Below are positions 63,415-64,000 of a stretch of DNA of 64,000 nucleotides, in pieces. Position 1 is the stretch's first letter, and every line of letters begins with the position of its first letter. Location: assembly GCF_000814675.1 (NCBI RefSeq), contig NZ_JWIG01000022.1, positions 1 through 64,000 of the forward strand, written 5' to 3'. Both the position numbers and the translations under genes were made by a program. A model generated the notes under the pieces. The model worked only from the letters and a program-made list of their open reading frames with translations. It was not told the origin of the DNA and did no database searches. This DNA is from Pseudoalteromonas distincta (lineage in GTDB: Bacteria > Pseudomonadota > Gammaproteobacteria > Enterobacterales > Alteromonadaceae).

Positions 63415-63453
63415 ACCCTACCTTGAGCTATAACACCACTTTAAGAAGTGGCT

Positions 63454-63527
63454 AAATAACGCTGGCTATAATTTGTGAGGAACGAGCACAGCCAGCTGTA
63501 TGTGTCCGTTTGAACGTCCTGTTAGCA
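63454..63527 (-). repeat. attC-like site
   Basis: On the minus strand it runs from TGCTAAC (63521-63527), six bases after the stop of the 63533 gene, to AGCGTTATTT (core 63454-63460). The centre folds through AGGA-CG/CG-TTCCT and CACA-ACAGC/GCTGT-G. TGCTAAC exactly complements GTTAGCA at the other end of the cassette (63844-63850). Confidence 0.72.
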
Positions 63528-63532
63528 TTATG

Positions 63533-63829
63533 CTACTGATAAAAATCAATATTTTCATTTCTGAGTATATAAAGTGAGATCTTATAATAAACAAAAAACC
63601 ATCCTGAAACGGCAATAATAACTCCTAAATTATACTCGCGGAGTAAAGGGATATAATTTATTGATGCAATTATTATCATTGAATAAAGCAAAAATGTAGC
63701 CCAAAATAATTTTGAACTGACCAACTTCAATCTTACATTACAGTCAGCACACTTAAAATAAAATGGAAATACGGAAAAAGACAAACTGAAAGGTTTGATG
63801 TTTTTAGTACAATTAGGGCAAATAGACAT
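63533..63829 (-). CDS. Zinc-ribbon protein with two membrane helices, cassette gene
   Basis: The start at ATG 63829 has AAGGAAG upstream; a longer frame to 63868 would run into the upstream recombination core. The 98-residue protein has a zinc ribbon (SICPNCTKN and FKCADCNVRL) followed by two membrane helices (about residues 45-63 and 70-88). It resembles in design the 62-residue cassette protein at 46641 (ribbon plus helix), though the sequence is different. Flanking cores complement each other exactly. Function unknown. Confidence 0.75.
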   Translation of the reverse strand: MSICPNCTKNIKPFSLSFSVFPFYFKCADCNVRLKLVSSKLFWATFLLYSMIIIASINYIPLLREYNLGVIIAVSGWFFVYYKISLYILRNENIDFYQ

Positions 63830-63843
63830 AAACTTCCTTGTAA

Positions 63844-63896
63844 TGCTAACAACTTTATCAGAGGACACTTTCGCTATTTTAGCGCGAAAATATTCT
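63844..63896 (-). repeat. Partial attC-like site at the window edge
   Basis: The core GTTAGCA (minus strand, 63844-63850) precedes the 63533 cassette gene. Beyond it lies a small hairpin (TCGC/GCGA around GCTAAAATA). The opposite core was not found before position 64000, and 63897-64000 shows no gene. The array may continue outside the window. Confidence 0.5.
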
Positions 63897-64000
63897 TAAT
63901 TAAGGAACTTATATTAATAGCAAATAGTGCAAGCTATTGCCAAGTATAAACATTATGCACAATGTAACTTATTTAAACATGTAAAAAAGGGGAAAGTATT

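Overview
The window looks like chromosomal DNA of a marine gammaproteobacterium, most likely Pseudoalteromonas or a close relative in the Alteromonadales. The reasons are AT-rich base use, the conserved order ndk-rlmN-pilW-rodZ-ispG-hisS-yfgM-bamB-der, TonB-dependent receptors of Alteromonadales type, and a cry-DASH photolyase. This genus assignment is inference from reading; no database search was possible.

Layout. 1-880: partial IS481-family element. 990-5651: two unknown lipoproteins and a ToxR/CadC-like membrane regulator. 5838-9566: an accessory patch of small unknown genes around a GC-richer, hairpin-dense non-coding block (6481-7015) and a protein resembling replication-relaxation/mobilisation factors. 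10587-20823: FecI-like sigma factor, FecR-like anti-sigma, signalling TonB receptor, a secreted metallophosphoesterase, a secreted PI-PLC-like phosphodiesterase and a second TonB receptor. Together these look like a surface-signalled system for taking up phosphoester nutrients. 21157-24567: LysR regulator, EamA transporter, trhP. 24843-35333: core housekeeping cluster. 35563-44285: lipoprotein with a truncated duplicate, zinc-ribbon protein, DUF4202, DUF885 peptidase-like protein, a membrane-anchored winged-helix protein with a sensor-only paralogue, cry-DASH, YeiH and a YeiE-type regulator.

44385-46913 is a short cassette array with attC-like sites and no integrase. It carries an acetyltransferase, an overlapping cupin plus two-TM pair (the best candidate for an undescribed system here) and a zinc-ribbon membrane protein. 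In the zinc-ribbon cassette the 7-base core sites at the two ends are exact complements, as the integron cassette model predicts. 46983-52727: thioredoxin-like lipoprotein, a large unknown protein, a LysR regulator divergent from a GST and a dehydrogenase. 52950-58185: compact CotH/VTC/DUF4956/porin operon. 58392-60355: AbiE-type toxin-antitoxin pair whose promoter is bracketed by two near-identical 27-base repeats. 60624-62333: IS110-family element with a long structured 3' end that could encode its guide (bridge/seeker) RNA.

62338-64000 starts with a mosaic of sequence copied from two other intergenic regions in this window. It then runs into a second attC-bearing cassette array with a small membrane protein, a frameshifted secreted protein and another zinc-ribbon membrane protein. 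That array may continue past the window end. No tRNA, rRNA or CRISPR array was seen.
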